Shown here in pieces: positions 1-8,777 of a stretch of DNA of 64,000 bases. A program made the position numbers and the translations under genes. Source of the DNA: JBBQWT01 sp038210375 (GTDB taxonomy: Bacteria > Acidobacteriota > Terriglobia > Terriglobales > Acidobacteriaceae); assembly GCA_038210375.1 (NCBI GenBank), contig JBBQWT010000003.1, positions 124,001-188,000 on the forward strand, written 5' to 3'. How positions within the stretch are numbered: the first letter of the stretch is position 1; each line of letters starts with the position of its first letter. The notes beneath the pieces are model-generated. The model was not told the origin of the DNA. It made no database searches and was given only the letters and a program-made list of their open reading frames with translations.

Positions 1-593
1 AATTTTACTGAATCAGGAGCGTAGCGCCGCACCGTGGAGTTTTTTGCGGAACGCACGAGCACATTCTTATTGCCAGTGGCCGCCGCCACGGAGATCGTTA
101 CTGTTCCCGCGTCCGCATCCACTGCGCGAACCAGCCCGCCCACTCCGCGTTTCTGCCAATCCTGAAGTTGCCGCTGCTGCAAATCGGAGAGATCGCTTTT
201 CTTCAGCACCACGATGATGGAGGGCGTCAGGGTCTTTCCGTCCCCGGCAAGTTTTCCCCTTACCAGCATGCGGTCGCCGGTTTGCAAGTCGCTCAGTTTG
301 ATCGCGGCCGCTTTCTTTAAATCGGTTTCGCCGGGATTGGTGCGCACCAGACGGGTAGAGTCGTCGACCTGAATTTGCAGGTCGGAACCGGAATCGGGAG
401 ACATCGTGATGTGGGTGCCTGTGATGGCTTTAATCGCGCCCACCGAACGAGTCACAGGGGCGGCGGCTTGCGCATTTGCCTGCGGCGCGCCGCTGACAAC
501 CAAAACCAATCCCCCGAACAACAGCGCCAAACTTGCCGCGGATATGCGCGCACGAGGCGTTTTCATCGTAAGACGTGGTTCATAAGAGTTCAT
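1..593 (-). CDS. Exported DUF5666-like protein, 3' end outside the window
   Basis: An open frame reads leftward from ATG at 593 and runs off the window edge without a stop; about 197 residues are visible. A second in-frame ATG at 566 begins a cleaner signal peptide (Met-Lys-Thr-Pro-Arg, a hydrophobic stretch, then Ala-Asn-Ala-Gln-Ala), so 566 may be the true start. The mature part has two similar stretches, each a short beta-rich unit of the type seen in DUF5666 (VGAIKAITG.. then GLVRAVDAD..), separated by a Gln-rich segment near residues 140-150. Function is unknown; I infer a periplasmic or secreted protein. The family call rests on pattern only. Confidence 0.6.
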   Translation of the reverse strand, partial: MNSYEPRLTMKTPRARISAASLALLFGGLVLVVSGAPQANAQAAAPVTRSVGAIKAITGTHITMSPDSGSDLQIQVDDSTRLVRTNPGETDLKKAAAIKLSDLQTGDRMLVRGKLAGDGKTLTPSIIVVLKKSDLSDLQQRQLQDWQKRGVGGLVRAVDADAGTVTISVAAATGNKNVLVRSAKNSTVRRYAPDSVK

Positions 594-718
594 GATCGAA
601 GGCACCCTGTACCAGGAATATTAGTTGTCAGGTTAGACGCCTCAATTTAACGTTAAGGTGCTGATATATCAGTGATTTACAAAATATTTACAAATTTGAA
701 ATCGAGACCGCTGCAGAC

Positions 719-753
719 AAAAAAACGCCCGCCGGGATAAGGCCGGAGGGCGT
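719..753 (-). terminator. Rho-independent terminator of the helix-hairpin-helix operon
   Basis: Reading leftward, a GC-rich stem (ACGCCC / GGGCGT with an inner CCGG pair around a short loop) is followed by seven U (the A run at 719-725). It lies 20 bases after the stop codon of the gene at 774-1157. Confidence 0.8.
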
Positions 754-773
754 GATGCGTAAAGACCTTTCGT

Positions 774-1157
774 CTACTTCTTTTTTGCGGGTGCAGCCAT
801 GGGCTTGTCTGCCTGACGGGCAACCACTTTGCCGGCGATCTTTTTGTAGGTCGCCGCCGGAACGATCTTCTTGCGCGTCAGATCAGTCTTCATCCGATAA
901 GGCCGACCGTCGATGATCTTCTGGGAATACGCGCTGCCAATTCCCGGAAGAGCGTCAAGCTGTTCCTTGGTGGCGGTGTTGAGATCGAGCAAGTCAGCGT
1001 CGGACGTGGCCGCCGCGGCTGCGGGTTTGGCGGCGACCTGGCTTGGCGTCTTTGCGGCTTTGTGCTTGCTGGCCGCCATTTGCGATGAGGCCAGCGCCGA
1101 CATGCAGAAAAGCATGGTGAGCGCGGCCAGCAGATTGGTCAATTTTCTGCGGTTCAT
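774..1157 (-). CDS. Exported ComEA-like helix-hairpin-helix protein
   Basis: 127 residues. An N-terminal signal peptide (Lys-Leu-Thr-Asn-Leu-Leu then a hydrophobic run to about residue 30) precedes one helix-hairpin-helix unit at about residues 55-95, with the LDLNTAT and LPGIGSAYSQKII signatures of the ComEA/T2SK family. The C-terminus is basic (AAPAKKK). The domain in other proteins binds DNA backbone non-specifically; here it would act outside the cytoplasm. A strong AAGGAG ribosome site precedes the ATG. It follows a second helix-hairpin-helix gene by 27 bases and is probably its operon partner. The usual competence genes (comEC, comF) are not nearby, so a DNA-uptake role is only a possibility. 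Confidence 0.85.
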   Translation of the reverse strand: MNRRKLTNLLAALTMLFCMSALASSQMAASKHKAAKTPSQVAAKPAAAAATSDADLLDLNTATKEQLDALPGIGSAYSQKIIDGRPYRMKTDLTRKKIVPAATYKKIAGKVVARQADKPMAAPAKKK

Positions 1158-1184
1158 AAGTCTCCTTGAGTTTAAAGCCGAATG

Positions 1185-1862
1185 TTATTTCTTGGTTTTG
1201 CCTTCGTGCTTGGCTTCACGGTAGCCGGCCTTGTTGGCTTCGTCTTCCGTCATATATTTTCCGCTCTTGGTCTTGCCGTACCAACGGTCGCCAGCGCGGT
1301 GATAGATCTTGGTTTCGAGGTTGACCCACACTTTGCCGTCTCCCGGAGTCCCTTGGTCGGCCGACATAGAGGAACCCATGGATGAGGCGGCCTTGCTTTT
1401 CTTTTCCGCCCTGGTCTCAGGCTTCATTGAGCCCATGGAAGAAGAGGACATGGAAGAGCTTGAACTCTTGGCGGCTGCAGCGGAGGCGGTGACCATCGGA
1501 GAAATCTTGGCGATGGTGCGGGCGGGCACACCAGCCTTGGCCAGATCATCGGCGGAAGAGTAAGGGCGGCCAGCGATGATCTTTTTCGCGGTGGCTGCGC
1601 CTACGCCGGGCAGGGCGATCAGGTCTTTTTCACTGGCGGTGTTAAGGTCAACTTTGGCGCCGCCGGCAGCTTGTTCCTTCTTGGCCTCTTTGGCCTCTTT
1701 CTTAGCTTCTTTTTTAGCGGCCTTGGCTTCTTTCTTCGCGTCCGCGGCAGCGGTCTTGTTCTCGGCAGCGGTCTTGGTGTCAGCAGCGGTGACGTTCAGG
1801 GCGAGTGATGCCATCATGACGGCCATGGCAGCGAACAGCAGGGTCAGTTTCTTGATATTCAT
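1185..1862 (-). CDS. Exported helix-hairpin-helix protein with C-terminal VWVN-RWYG module
   Basis: 225 residues. Signal peptide to about residue 27, then a Lys/Ala/Glu-rich low-complexity helix (about 28-68), then a ComEA-type helix-hairpin-helix (VDLNTASEKDLIALPGVG, about 71-110), a Ser/Met-rich linker (about 125-165), and a C-terminal module of about 40 residues (VWVN..YH..GDRWYG..K.GKYM.EDEA). That C-terminal pattern recurs at the end of small exported proteins in related bacteria; its function is not known to me. GGAG lies ahead of the ATG. Probably co-transcribed with the helix-hairpin-helix gene downstream (27-base gap) and the 72-residue gene upstream (45-base gap). DNA binding is inferred from the domain only. 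Confidence 0.85.
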   Translation of the reverse strand: MNIKKLTLLFAAMAVMMASLALNVTAADTKTAAENKTAAADAKKEAKAAKKEAKKEAKEAKKEQAAGGAKVDLNTASEKDLIALPGVGAATAKKIIAGRPYSSADDLAKAGVPARTIAKISPMVTASAAAAKSSSSSMSSSSMGSMKPETRAEKKSKAASSMGSSMSADQGTPGDGKVWVNLETKIYHRAGDRWYGKTKSGKYMTEDEANKAGYREAKHEGKTKK

Positions 1863-1907
1863 TTTTTCTCCGTAAGAATTTAATTTTGTGGAACTGGGAC
1901 GATACAG

Positions 1908-2126
1908 CTATTTCTTTTTGAAAAACCCTTCGGCAAGCGATTCCGCCTGGGAAGCGAGACCACCCAACTGGGAGGAGGCGGCGCCGCTGAGAACACCGTC
2001 CACATGGGCGGCAATCGGAGCAGGCAGCCTTTCCTTTAAATGGGAAACCACAACGTTTAGCGCCGAGTTGGCCTGGTCGGGGGTGAGGCCCGTGCGTTCA
2101 CAGATTTTCTGAATCAACTCGTTCAT
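1908..2126 (-). CDS. Small helical protein, DUF2267/DUF2780-like
   Basis: 72 residues starting MNELIQKICERTGL, followed by a predicted helix and a Gly/Ala-rich segment, ending GFFKKK. The start of the protein (helix, TPDQANSALNVVVSHLKERLP) resembles the small DUF2267/DUF2780 helical proteins. A near-perfect AGGAGG sits 7 bases before the ATG. It is the first gene of the minus-strand trio with the two helix-hairpin-helix genes. No signal peptide, so probably cytoplasmic. Function unknown. Confidence 0.7.
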   Translation of the reverse strand: MNELIQKICERTGLTPDQANSALNVVVSHLKERLPAPIAAHVDGVLSGAASSQLGGLASQAESLAEGFFKKK

Positions 2127-2627
2127 TCCACATTCCTCCTGGCAGGGCTAGGTTGGTATGCCTCAATGCAGGGGGGACAAAGGGCTGCCGGATAGTTACG
2201 CGCGAGTGTTTCTTGCAAAATTGCGGAAAGCTAAATTCACTTCCGATTTTATCATCATTAGAACCCCCTAATGGCATAACCCAGCAAAAAAAGCCTTCGC
2301 AAGAACCACCCGTTCCGGGCGGGTCTGTGGGCCGATTTTCTTCTTACCCCTTGCAAACTTACTCTAGAAAACCGGCGGAAAGTGATTGCACATCAAAAAC
2401 GCAGTCGGGCATAGTGGTTGAGCCTGATCATCGATTCAGAATTTTCTGACGCCGACTTTCCGCAAGTCGCTGCTGTGCGCAACGGCCGATTCTCCGAGAA
2501 ACCCGAATTGTTTCCAGCGCCCCGGCTTCTATTGCGAGGGCCGCGCTCATTCCTGCGGTCCCCCTAACCTCTTCATGCGCAATTCAAGGGCGATCCAATT
2601 ACTGATCGGTCAAATGAAAGGAACTTT
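2127..2627. other. Divergent intergenic region without a supported gene
   Basis: About 500 bases between the minus-strand trio and the beta-helix gene. The open frame at 2153-2449 has no ribosome site and no protein-like composition, so I treat this as regulatory or spacer DNA. Promoters for both flanking genes must lie here, but no clear -35/-10 pair stands out. Confidence 0.5.
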
Positions 2628-2650
2628 ATGTTAAGGAAATCTTTACTGCC

Positions 2651-5644
2651 GTGCTGCCTGCGAGCTCGAACCTCCCGATCGCCCTGGCCCTTTTGTCGTT
2701 GACGGCCACATCCAGCGGGCAAACCCTGACTACGATCACGGGCACGATCAAGGATCTCTCCCAGACCATCGTCAGCACGGGGAAAGTTGTCTTTACGCTG
2801 ATGCCGGGGATCGATACCACCATTTCGGGGACTGCCATTTTTCCCAGTTCCCAGACCACATGCACGATCAACCAGAGCACATCATTCAGTTCGGCAGGCC
2901 TTTCGCGCAGGGGCACGCAGTCGAGTGTGACCGTCTCCTTCACGGCGAACCATACTTTTCTGGTGGGAGATGTAATTACGGTCTCTTCCATGACCGATCC
3001 CAGTTTTAACGGGACTTTTACGGTGGCGACGGTTCCCAATTCTTCTACGATCACTTACGCCCAGGCAGGAGTCAACGCCACTACCGGAGGCGGAGTCATC
3101 GCCGCCCTGAGGAAAGTTCCAGGGCCTGGATCTTGCGGCCTTACTTACAACACCGCTATTTCGCCTACTGGAACTTATTACAGCACGTGCCTATGGCCGG
3201 GAAACGTAAAGTCTTCATGCTTTAACATGTTCGCCATTAATCCGGCGCTGGACATCACCACCGTAGTGCCGACCCCGGCGACAAGCCCCGCCTACAATTT
3301 CACTGATCTATTCTCGAACCAGACCATCGGGGGCAATAAGAATTTTACGGGCACGACATCGTTCGGCGCCGTCGCCCAGCTCAATCTAAGTGCGGTCAAC
3401 GGAATTATCAACGTTAGAGATTACGGGGCCAAGGGCGACGGCGTCAGCGATGATGCAGTGGCAATCCAGGCCGCGCTTACTGATGCTTTCAATCAAAACA
3501 AGGAAGTGTTCTTCCCCTCCATTGGAAACGCTATCTATGGCTCGACGATTTACCTGACCAGCAAGCTGAGCTGGCAAGGGGTATCGCTGATTGGCCCGGA
3601 TTGCTCCGGGGCTAACCCCATCGGGCTCCCCACCCATGGATGCGTAGTTATACAAAGTAAACCGGGACAGGATATTTTTGCTTCGCTCAGCCCCACCGAC
3701 CCTGCTTACCTTTTCGTCTATCAAAATTTTCTGGTGAGTAACCTGGCATTCGTGGTGGATGATTCCGTGGACGTTTCAACCACCGTGGGAGGTACTCGTT
3801 TCCTCGGCAAGACCGAGTATGACGGAACCTGTACATCCGGAACGGCATTGGCCTCCTCTTCGAATTCGATGTGGTCGCAGGGCGATGTGGGACATGGGTT
3901 ACGCCTGGTGGGCGCTGGTGCCGCCGGCGTTGATTTGGTGACGACCATTGCCAGCGTCAACCGCAATACCGCGGTAGCAACCCTGGCGACCAACTGCCTG
4001 ACTACGGTGACGACCGCTAAGGTGTACACGTCCGTAACCGGGACTTCGACCATAGAGACGGCGGGAAATTGCGCGATTGCTGTTCCGGTGCGCGATGGGG
4101 CAGTTACAGATAATGGCAACCCAGGCTTTCAAAAAGCGACGTTTATGAATGTCTCTTTTATGGGGCTCTCCGGGGCAAATTTAGGCCAGAACCATTCCTG
4201 CGGCATTTACACCAATGCAACTCCGTACGGGACCACCTTCCAAAATATTCAGTTTTCCCGCTTGTGGCTTGGTTATGGAGACGCTCCACCTCCAGTGAAT
4301 CCCAACTCGCAGGACTGGGCAGCTGATGCCAACCACTGGATGGATTTCACCGCAAACAACACCAATTATCCCCTGATCGAGTACGACAGCTCGATGAGTG
4401 AATTTGACAGAATTGACCTTTATTCCGGGCACGGTTTCTATTTTCTGGGAGAAAAGGTATTCACCCGTTTTGGCAACAGCCAAATCTCCTTGAATGATTA
4501 CTACGATGAGGCCAACACGCCGATTACCAGCGGCCCGCACTCATGGTTTACGGGTACCGGCTTTGTGGTGCAAGGGGGCCAGTTGCTATCCGGCGCCAGC
4601 GCGGGAAATGGCACTGTGCAATGGGACGCCTCTGAGGGAGTGATTAACGACACCAGCCTGGCCGGAGACGGCATTTCCAACGTTTTAAATATCACCGGCA
4701 GCATGAATAGGGTTCTTGCCTATGCCAGCTCGGTAACCAGCTCAGTTGGAGATACCGGCCTGAGCAATGAAATCGTAGTCATGGGATACAGCAACATCCC
4801 ACTCAATCATCTGGCCCACATTGATCACTCCATGCCGCCAACCGGCCAACTGGACACCTACTCGATTCTCAATGGAAATGCGGCAACGACTTACGACAGC
4901 ATGTCCGACCTGCTGCTGACCCCCGCCGAAATGCAAGGCGTGAACGAAGCGACGAGGGTTATCACCCCTGATGCTGCTGTGCCGCTCACTCGGGCTTACT
5001 ATTCCGTGCCGGCCAACGGAGGGTTCTCGGTCGGAGGATCCAACGGCACGGGAAACGGCAGCTACTTTGTAGTGGGCACCTCTATTCCAGCGGGCAAGAT
5101 CAGGGTATATGTATTTGGCAAGGCGAGTGCTGGTTGCACCCAGGCATTTTCCCTCTTCGACCTCAACAGCGCAACCGTATGGTCGGCTCCGGGGACCCTG
5201 ACGTGGACGACTTCTTACGCTCTGGGCACGACCAGTTCGGGAGACTATTTTGATGCTGACCTGACTGCGGCCGTCGCCGGGCACCACGTGGCTTTCAGCG
5301 GCGGCAGCTGCGGAACCAGCACAATCAATCTGGGATGGATTGCGCTGCGGCCGTGGAAGGGCGACGAGGAAGTGAATGGCCCAATAACCGCACTTGCGCT
5401 GCGCACCGGGCAGGCTGCCAATACCGACCTGGCAGGGCAGATAACGATTACCAGTTCCACCACGGGCACTTATACCTTCGCCAGTACGGCCCTTACGTCG
5501 GCGCCGGTGTGCTCCCTGACGCCGGTGACCGATCCCACCGTCATTGGTGGGTATTGGGCGACCGCCACCCCGACAATTGTCACGGCCCACGTGAAAACCA
5601 GCGGAACCATCACCTTCAACTATGTCTGCGCCGTTCGTAACTGA
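2651..5644 (+). CDS. Large secreted beta-helix (pectate-lyase-3-like) protein with tail-fibre-like modules
   Basis: 997 residues from GTG. Order of parts: hydrophobic export segment (to about 25); a beta unit starting TLTTITGTIKD of the regulatory/adhesive type; an inserted module at about 78-152 with the VGDVITVSSMTDPSFNGTF signature common in phage and surface proteins; a right-handed beta-helix domain opening with INVRDYGAKGDGVSDD (about 250-290), the hallmark of pectate-lyase-3/GH28-like folds; and a Ser/Thr/Gly-rich C-terminal region resembling tail-fibre tips. No catalytic residues can be assigned. Likely extracellular, binding or cleaving polysaccharide. The start is doubtful: ATG at 2628 with a good AAGGA site is out of frame by one base (see findings). 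Confidence 0.7.
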   Translation: MLPASSNLPIALALLSLTATSSGQTLTTITGTIKDLSQTIVSTGKVVFTLMPGIDTTISGTAIFPSSQTTCTINQSTSFSSAGLSRRGTQSSVTVSFTANHTFLVGDVITVSSMTDPSFNGTFTVATVPNSSTITYAQAGVNATTGGGVIAALRKVPGPGSCGLTYNTAISPTGTYYSTCLWPGNVKSSCFNMFAINPALDITTVVPTPATSPAYNFTDLFSNQTIGGNKNFTGTTSFGAVAQLNLSAVNGIINVRDYGAKGDGVSDDAVAIQAALTDAFNQNKEVFFPSIGNAIYGSTIYLTSKLSWQGVSLIGPDCSGANPIGLPTHGCVVIQSKPGQDIFASLSPTDPAYLFVYQNFLVSNLAFVVDDSVDVSTTVGGTRFLGKTEYDGTCTSGTALASSSNSMWSQGDVGHGLRLVGAGAAGVDLVTTIASVNRNTAVATLATNCLTTVTTAKVYTSVTGTSTIETAGNCAIAVPVRDGAVTDNGNPGFQKATFMNVSFMGLSGANLGQNHSCGIYTNATPYGTTFQNIQFSRLWLGYGDAPPPVNPNSQDWAADANHWMDFTANNTNYPLIEYDSSMSEFDRIDLYSGHGFYFLGEKVFTRFGNSQISLNDYYDEANTPITSGPHSWFTGTGFVVQGGQLLSGASAGNGTVQWDASEGVINDTSLAGDGISNVLNITGSMNRVLAYASSVTSSVGDTGLSNEIVVMGYSNIPLNHLAHIDHSMPPTGQLDTYSILNGNAATTYDSMSDLLLTPAEMQGVNEATRVITPDAAVPLTRAYYSVPANGGFSVGGSNGTGNGSYFVVGTSIPAGKIRVYVFGKASAGCTQAFSLFDLNSATVWSAPGTLTWTTSYALGTTSSGDYFDADLTAAVAGHHVAFSGGSCGTSTINLGWIALRPWKGDEEVNGPITALALRTGQAANTDLAGQITITSSTTGTYTFASTALTSAPVCSLTPVTDPTVIGGYWATATPTIVTAHVKTSGTITFNYVCAVRN

Positions 5645-5761
5645 TGATCAGCGGCTGCTGATTGATCGCAGTTAATCATCCTCGCCCCAAACCCCGCACT
5701 GATCGGGTGTCCCGCTGCTTTGCGGGCCCCGGAGACCTATCTGCGATTTCACGGAGTAAAG

Positions 5762-5941
5762 ATGCAGAGCCCACCGATCATTGCAATGTTCCTCGGCGAG
5801 ATCGTGGACGCCGAAGACTTCGACTGCTTCGATGAAATCTTCGGGCAGCCCGCCTCCATGTTTCGCCGCCGGCGCCGTCAGGGCAAAGAGGGACCTCGTG
5901 GGGGAACCACAGCGCTTAGCTCCGTTCCGCGAAAAAAATAA
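5762..5941 (+). CDS. Possible small hypothetical protein
   Basis: A 59-residue frame from ATG, with GGAG five bases before it. The first half is acidic and hydrophobic (GEIVDAEDFDCFDEIFG), the second half basic (RRRRRQGK). It lies in the roughly 330-base gap between the beta-helix gene and the convergent M28 peptidase gene. No family recognised; it could be a chance frame. An imperfect hairpin (ATCAGC/GCTGAT) near 5645-5668 without a U tract follows the beta-helix gene. Confidence 0.25.
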   Translation: MQSPPIIAMFLGEIVDAEDFDCFDEIFGQPASMFRRRRRQGKEGPRGGTTALSSVPRKK

Positions 5942-5973
5942 GCCTTTGCTAGATTACCTTCGTTCTGGAACTT

Positions 5974-8292
5974 CTAATTCCCCGCTGTCTTTCCTTCCGT
6001 TGGCCCTTCCCATTTTTCCAGGTCCGCCGCTGCTGAGTTGATCAGTTCTCGCTCGCTCTCCAGCACTTTCGCCACCCGCCTGATTTCTTCATCCGCCTCC
6101 AGCCATCGTTTCTGTTCGATCGCTTCGCGCACACCGGGCATGGTCTTGGGACCATAGCCGGTGTACACCCCGGGAGCATAGATCAAGTGCCGGTACCACG
6201 GGCGCCGGGGGAGACCAGCGTTGTCGAGCAATCGGCGCTCACTCTGCATGAGTTTGTGATTGAGAGCGTTTACCATCGCGGGGGATATACCAAGGTCGCC
6301 CGGCGCGCGCGCTTTGGCCAGTGCGGTCTTGTAGCGTTCCGCGCTGCGGGTCAGCATGTCCAGCGCATTTTCCAGTGGAGCGAAGTTCAGATGCGGGGCC
6401 ACTTCTTCCCGCTTCGGAGCCACCGTGGGATGGCGCGGATCGAAGGTCGCGCGGAACACTTCTTCATCCATCTGCCGGTTGTGCTCGCCAATTTCCTCCT
6501 GCTTCTCCTTGAGCATCGTTTTCAGTTCCTTCATATACAGGTGGATGGTATCGGCGAAGCCGGTGAACTCGTAGGGAACTACGCCGGCGTCTGCCAGGCG
6601 CAGCACCGCCGTGCCAACGGTCTGGGAAAGAGCGCGGCCATAGGCGAAATCCACGTCAGAGAAATGCGTGTACCAGTAAAAGTCATCGTAGATGGAGTGG
6701 TAGATGCCTGCGTCATCTTCTCCTCCGTAGGCCAGATCCAAGCTGGGCACGCCCAGGTGATCGAGAAATGCGGTGAAGTCGGTGCCCGAGCCCAGGGCGC
6801 CAATCCGCAAGTCGCCGCGATCGCGGATCAGCTTTCGGTTATCGCTAGTCGCATAACGGATCTGGGCCAGCCGATCGCGCTGGAACACCGTCAGCTTGCT
6901 TTCCGGATCTTCAATATCTCGCGCCACGCCGTTGATGAAATGCTCGAGGATGTGTGAGCCCGCCATGCTGAAGTAGCCGCGCCCGTTGCCGTCGGTATTG
7001 ATGTAGGCGATGGCATGCTGTTCGAGTTCGCTGCCGTGGGTTTCGGCCCAGGCGGTGGAACCCAGCAGCATGGGTTCTTCGCCATCCCAGGCGCAGTAAA
7101 TGATGGTTCGGCGGGGCTTCCATCCCTGCTTGAGCAGTTCCCCGAGGGCGCGCGCCTCTTCGATCAGAGCAACCTGGCCGGAGGTGGGATCTTCGGCGCC
7201 GTTGACCCAGGCGTCGTGGTGATTGCCGCGCACCACCCACTCATCGGGAGCGGAGCTGCCGGGGATGCGGGCGATGACGTCGTATACCTTTTTAATATCC
7301 CAGTTGGATTTGACGAGCAGATGAACCCTGGTTGGTCCGGGGCCGAGATGATAAGGAATGGGCAAGCCGCCGCGAAATGCTTCCGGCGCGAGCGGCCCGG
7401 CCAGCGCGGCCAGCAGCGGCTGGGCGTCCCCATAGGAAATGGGAAGCACTGGAATCTTGGTGATGCTGGGCGCATCTTTGACCGCAAGGCGCTTTTGTTT
7501 GGCCACGCCGCGATCGGGCGTGGTGGGATCGCCGGGCCACGAAGAGGCGAAGTCCATCATGCTGCCGCGCTGCACACCATCGGCAGGGCGCATGGGTCCG
7601 GCGGGGAAAACGTTTCCCGAGAAGTACCCATCATCGCGGGGATCGGAATAGATAATGCAACCGACGGCGCCGTGTTCCGCGGCCACTTTGGGCTTGATGC
7701 CGCGCCATGAATTGCCGTAGCGCGCGATCACGATGGCGCCTTTGACCGACACTCCCTGGGCCTCGAGAATTTCGTAGTCAGCGGGCAAGCCGTAGTTCAC
7801 ATACACCAGCGGCGCAGTCACGTCTCCATCGATGGAATAGGCGTTGTAGGTGGGCAACTGTTCCGCCTGCTGGCCTGACGTGGGATCGATGGGCAGCGTG
7901 GGCTCGGCCAGCTTGGCGACAAACCGCGCGGGCTCGAGCATCTCCAACGCGCGTTCTTTAGGCGTGGGGAACAACACATCGAAGCTTTCGATGTGCGCGT
8001 CGAGGCCGAACTCCTTGAATTTCGAGAGAATCCATTCGGCGTTGTCCTGGTCGTAGCGCGATCCCACGTGGTGGGGACGCGCGCTCAGCCGCTCCATGTA
8101 GTCGCGCTGATTTTTCGCGCTGGGTATGGCGCGAAACTTCTGTTCCCAATCGCGCTCGGTCCTGGAATCCTGCGCGGAGTATCCGTCGAGCACACTAGGG
8201 TCGCTCACTGGGACCTGCGAGAGTGCGCCGCCGGCCAGGGTGGCCAGCATGACCATAAATAATATCCAGCGCCGCGCAATGATGATGTTCAA
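5974..8292 (-). CDS. M28 family metallopeptidase, glutamate carboxypeptidase II (PSMA)-like
   Basis: 772 residues with an N-terminal signal peptide (to about residue 25), a PA (protease-associated) insert at about 130-280, an M28 zinc peptidase core, and a C-terminal TfR-like dimerisation region (about 620-760). Visible zinc-site residues match the family: GNHHDAW near 357, EDPTSG near 367, the catalytic DGEE near 403, NTDG near 431 and YHSIYDD near 531. The family removes C-terminal glutamate or other residues from peptides, normally as a homodimer, in the periplasm or outside the cell. Full length and intact. Alone on its strand, convergent with the beta-helix gene. Confidence 0.92.
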   Translation of the reverse strand: MNIIIARRWILFMVMLATLAGGALSQVPVSDPSVLDGYSAQDSRTERDWEQKFRAIPSAKNQRDYMERLSARPHHVGSRYDQDNAEWILSKFKEFGLDAHIESFDVLFPTPKERALEMLEPARFVAKLAEPTLPIDPTSGQQAEQLPTYNAYSIDGDVTAPLVYVNYGLPADYEILEAQGVSVKGAIVIARYGNSWRGIKPKVAAEHGAVGCIIYSDPRDDGYFSGNVFPAGPMRPADGVQRGSMMDFASSWPGDPTTPDRGVAKQKRLAVKDAPSITKIPVLPISYGDAQPLLAALAGPLAPEAFRGGLPIPYHLGPGPTRVHLLVKSNWDIKKVYDVIARIPGSSAPDEWVVRGNHHDAWVNGAEDPTSGQVALIEEARALGELLKQGWKPRRTIIYCAWDGEEPMLLGSTAWAETHGSELEQHAIAYINTDGNGRGYFSMAGSHILEHFINGVARDIEDPESKLTVFQRDRLAQIRYATSDNRKLIRDRGDLRIGALGSGTDFTAFLDHLGVPSLDLAYGGEDDAGIYHSIYDDFYWYTHFSDVDFAYGRALSQTVGTAVLRLADAGVVPYEFTGFADTIHLYMKELKTMLKEKQEEIGEHNRQMDEEVFRATFDPRHPTVAPKREEVAPHLNFAPLENALDMLTRSAERYKTALAKARAPGDLGISPAMVNALNHKLMQSERRLLDNAGLPRRPWYRHLIYAPGVYTGYGPKTMPGVREAIEQKRWLEADEEIRRVAKVLESERELINSAAADLEKWEGPTEGKTAGN

Positions 8293-8744
8293 TTTCGTTC
8301 TCCTAAGCTTTGTGGGTGGGGAGTCTCAGGAGCTTTATATGGGAGATCAAGTGCAATAGCAAGGAGGTGGGATCGATGGGTTCCTATGCTGAAAGCATTA
8401 GGTAAATTCGGCGCGAGAAACAATCGGAGTATTAATTTGTGCCATATTAATCAATTGGTAATCAGCAATAAAATGTTTGACTTAGTACTGCTACTTCTTT
8501 AGCGTAGGACGCATCGTGCAACCGCCCAGACCCATCTAATGACTTGCGGGAATGGTGTACACAATAAACCCACCATTTGCGTGTTAAATACTCTTAAGAG
8601 AGCCCGATCAAGGGAGTTACATAGGCGACTGAGCAATGCCTTCAAAGCGGCAACGTAACCAGTAGTGACCATGGTTACTTGTAGAAGTCTAACGAAACAG
8701 CCAAAATGGAATTGGTTGACAACAAAACCCAGGAGGATAACAAC
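8293..8744. other. Intergenic A+T-rich stretch
   Basis: About 450 bases, clearly richer in A and T than the surrounding core genes. A minus-strand frame at 8499-8789 is only the shadow of this region and of the next gene's start. It may mark the edge of a transferred segment. No RNA gene or repeat recognised. Confidence 0.4.
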
Positions 8745-8777
8745 ATGACGACGACACTTCAAGGATGGGATGGCTAA
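8745..8777 (+). CDS. Ten-codon upstream frame overlapping the DUF4760 start
   Basis: ATG at 8745 follows AGGAGG by eight bases and encodes MTTTLQGWDG before TAA at 8775-8777. The stop lies ten bases inside the DUF4760 frame. It may be a leader frame giving translational coupling, or the true start of the DUF4760 gene separated by a one-base indel. Confidence 0.35.
   Translation: MTTTLQGWDG

Noticed and set aside
774..2126. Natural-competence operon
   Set aside because: Only ComEA-like HhH proteins are present; comEC, comF and pilus genes are not in the window.
4742..5590. 282-residue minus-strand frame over the beta-helix gene
   Set aside because: Shadow of the beta-helix frame; Arg/Gly-rich and without a ribosome site.
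7015..7710. 231-residue plus-strand frame inside the M28 peptidase gene
   Set aside because: Antisense shadow of a well-supported gene in high-GC DNA; no ribosome site and no family pattern.
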